Notes under the pieces: model-generated
What the model was told of the DNA's origin: nothing
Seen by the model: the letters and a program-made list of their open reading frames with translations, nothing else
Databases searched by the model: none
Assembly: GCA_020063545.1 (NCBI GenBank)
Contig: JAGUUF010000109.1
Span: forward strand, 1-5,701
Reading direction: 5' to 3'
DNA from: Cytophagales bacterium
GTDB lineage: Bacteria > Bacteroidota > Bacteroidia > Cytophagales > Cyclobacteriaceae
Length of the DNA: 5,701 nt
Part shown: one piece after another, positions 5,150 to 5,701 of the stretch
Layout: every line of letters starts with the position of its first letter
Numbering within the stretch: the stretch's first letter is position 1
Translations under genes and position numbers: made by a program

Positions 5150-5701
5150 CAGACATTCAGCAACATATAACCAGCCCGAAAACACGTGCCCCAACTATAG
5201 TCATTCTATTTATTATACTGGCTGCCCCTTCAAGCGGATTTGCGCAGGGCAAAACAGTTTACAAACACAACTCGTTCTGGTCGAAAACCGAAGTGAACCA
5301 GATTCTCAATGAATCGAAGTGGGGCGTTGGCTTTGACTTTGTGTATCGTACAAAAAATGAACTGGGCCAGGGGTCGCTTTTAACCAGCGTATTGCGTGAA
5401 AGTTACCGGCCGTGGGTGCATTACCAGTTTTCGCAGAATGCGCGGTTATCGGTATCGCCCATCGGGTACATGCGTACGTCAGACTATATTGGCAAACCTG
5501 CCGACTACCAAAGACCCCTCTACCAGGAGTTTCGCACAACGGTTCAGTTTTTCCATCACGTCAAGCAAGCCGAAGGAAGGGTAATGCATACCTGGCGCTA
5601 CCGCTATGAAATGCGGTGGCTGGAACAGCCGCTTGCCGATGATTACCGGTACTTCAACCGATTCAGGCTGCGATACCGCGTGCGGGTAGGTCTCAATTCA
5701 A
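5146..5701 (+). CDS. DUF2490-like outer-membrane protein (partial, C-terminus outside window)
   Basis: The frame is open from an ATG at 5146 to the right edge (185 full codons). Residues 1-34 form a signal peptide: a 14-residue polar start with Lys and Arg, hydrophobic PTIVILFIILAAP, and a cleavage region SSGFAQ. The mature part has alternating aromatic and charged beta-strands: WGVGFDFVYRTK (59-70), WVHYQFSQNARLSVSPIGYM (90-109), EFRTTVQFFHHV (128-139), RVMHTWRYRYEMRWLE (145-160) and YFNRFRLRYRVRVGLN (169-184). The HxWRYRYEMRW block followed by a FRxRYRxR strand is reminiscent of DUF2490, a family of predicted outer-membrane proteins of unknown function in Bacteroidota. The start ATG shares ATGA with the stop of the MOSC gene; no later ATG precedes the signal peptide, so this start is well supported. 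The gene is probably co-transcribed and translationally coupled with the MOSC gene. The DUF2490 assignment is from pattern memory and is moderate. Confidence 0.75.
   Translation, partial: MTDIQQHITSPKTRAPTIVILFIILAAPSSGFAQGKTVYKHNSFWSKTEVNQILNESKWGVGFDFVYRTKNELGQGSLLTSVLRESYRPWVHYQFSQNARLSVSPIGYMRTSDYIGKPADYQRPLYQEFRTTVQFFHHVKQAEGRVMHTWRYRYEMRWLEQPLADDYRYFNRFRLRYRVRVGLNS

Noticed and set aside
1..5701. Search for tRNA, CRISPR, insertion sequence, toxin-antitoxin or defence genes
   Set aside because: No cloverleaf, spaced direct repeats, transposase motifs, terminal inverted repeats or recognisable defence domains were seen; the window is nearly fully explained by seven genes.

Overview
The window looks like chromosome from a member of the Bacteroidota, probably of the Cytophagales type. 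The evidence is a middling GC content, several exported proteins with lipoprotein or outer-membrane signals, a Crp/Fnr-type regulator whose N-terminus (LWYFESVNLFKVLCPHK) is of a kind I associate with that group, and promoter-like sequences fitting the Bacteroidota TTG / TAnnTTTG pattern rather than the E. coli -35/-10 pattern. The organism assignment is inference; no rRNA or other marker gene is present.

Layout from left to right: (1) the N-terminal 176 residues of a TPR lipoprotein on the minus strand, running off the left edge; (2) an 86-bp divergent intergenic region; (3) a 549-residue GT35 alpha-glucan phosphorylase-family protein on the plus strand; (4) a convergent 19-bp junction; (5) a minus-strand cluster, in transcription order a Crp/Fnr-family regulator, an outer-membrane beta-barrel-like protein and an MsrB lipoprotein; (6) a 50-bp divergent region; (7) a plus-strand pair, a MOSC-domain protein and a DUF2490-like outer-membrane protein. 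The stop and start codons of that pair overlap (ATGA), and the second gene runs off the right edge. Coding density is very high. I see no RNA gene, CRISPR array, insertion sequence, attachment site or clear intrinsic terminator.

How the genes may work together: the phosphorylase-family protein belongs to glycogen/alpha-glucan turnover, but no other glycogen gene is visible. The regulator, barrel protein and MsrB could form a small regulon for envelope or oxidative stress. The only sequence support is co-orientation, short gaps, and a Crp-geometry dyad that overlaps a good TAnnTTTG element just upstream of the barrel gene. The MOSC protein and DUF2490 protein are probably translationally coupled.

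The most notable observation is in the phosphorylase. At the position where GT35 enzymes carry the pyridoxal-phosphate lysine, this protein has threonine (Thr451, codon ACG), although the flanking active-site signature is otherwise well kept. I see no convincing wholly new system; the remainder is ordinary core genome with some regulatory details worth checking.
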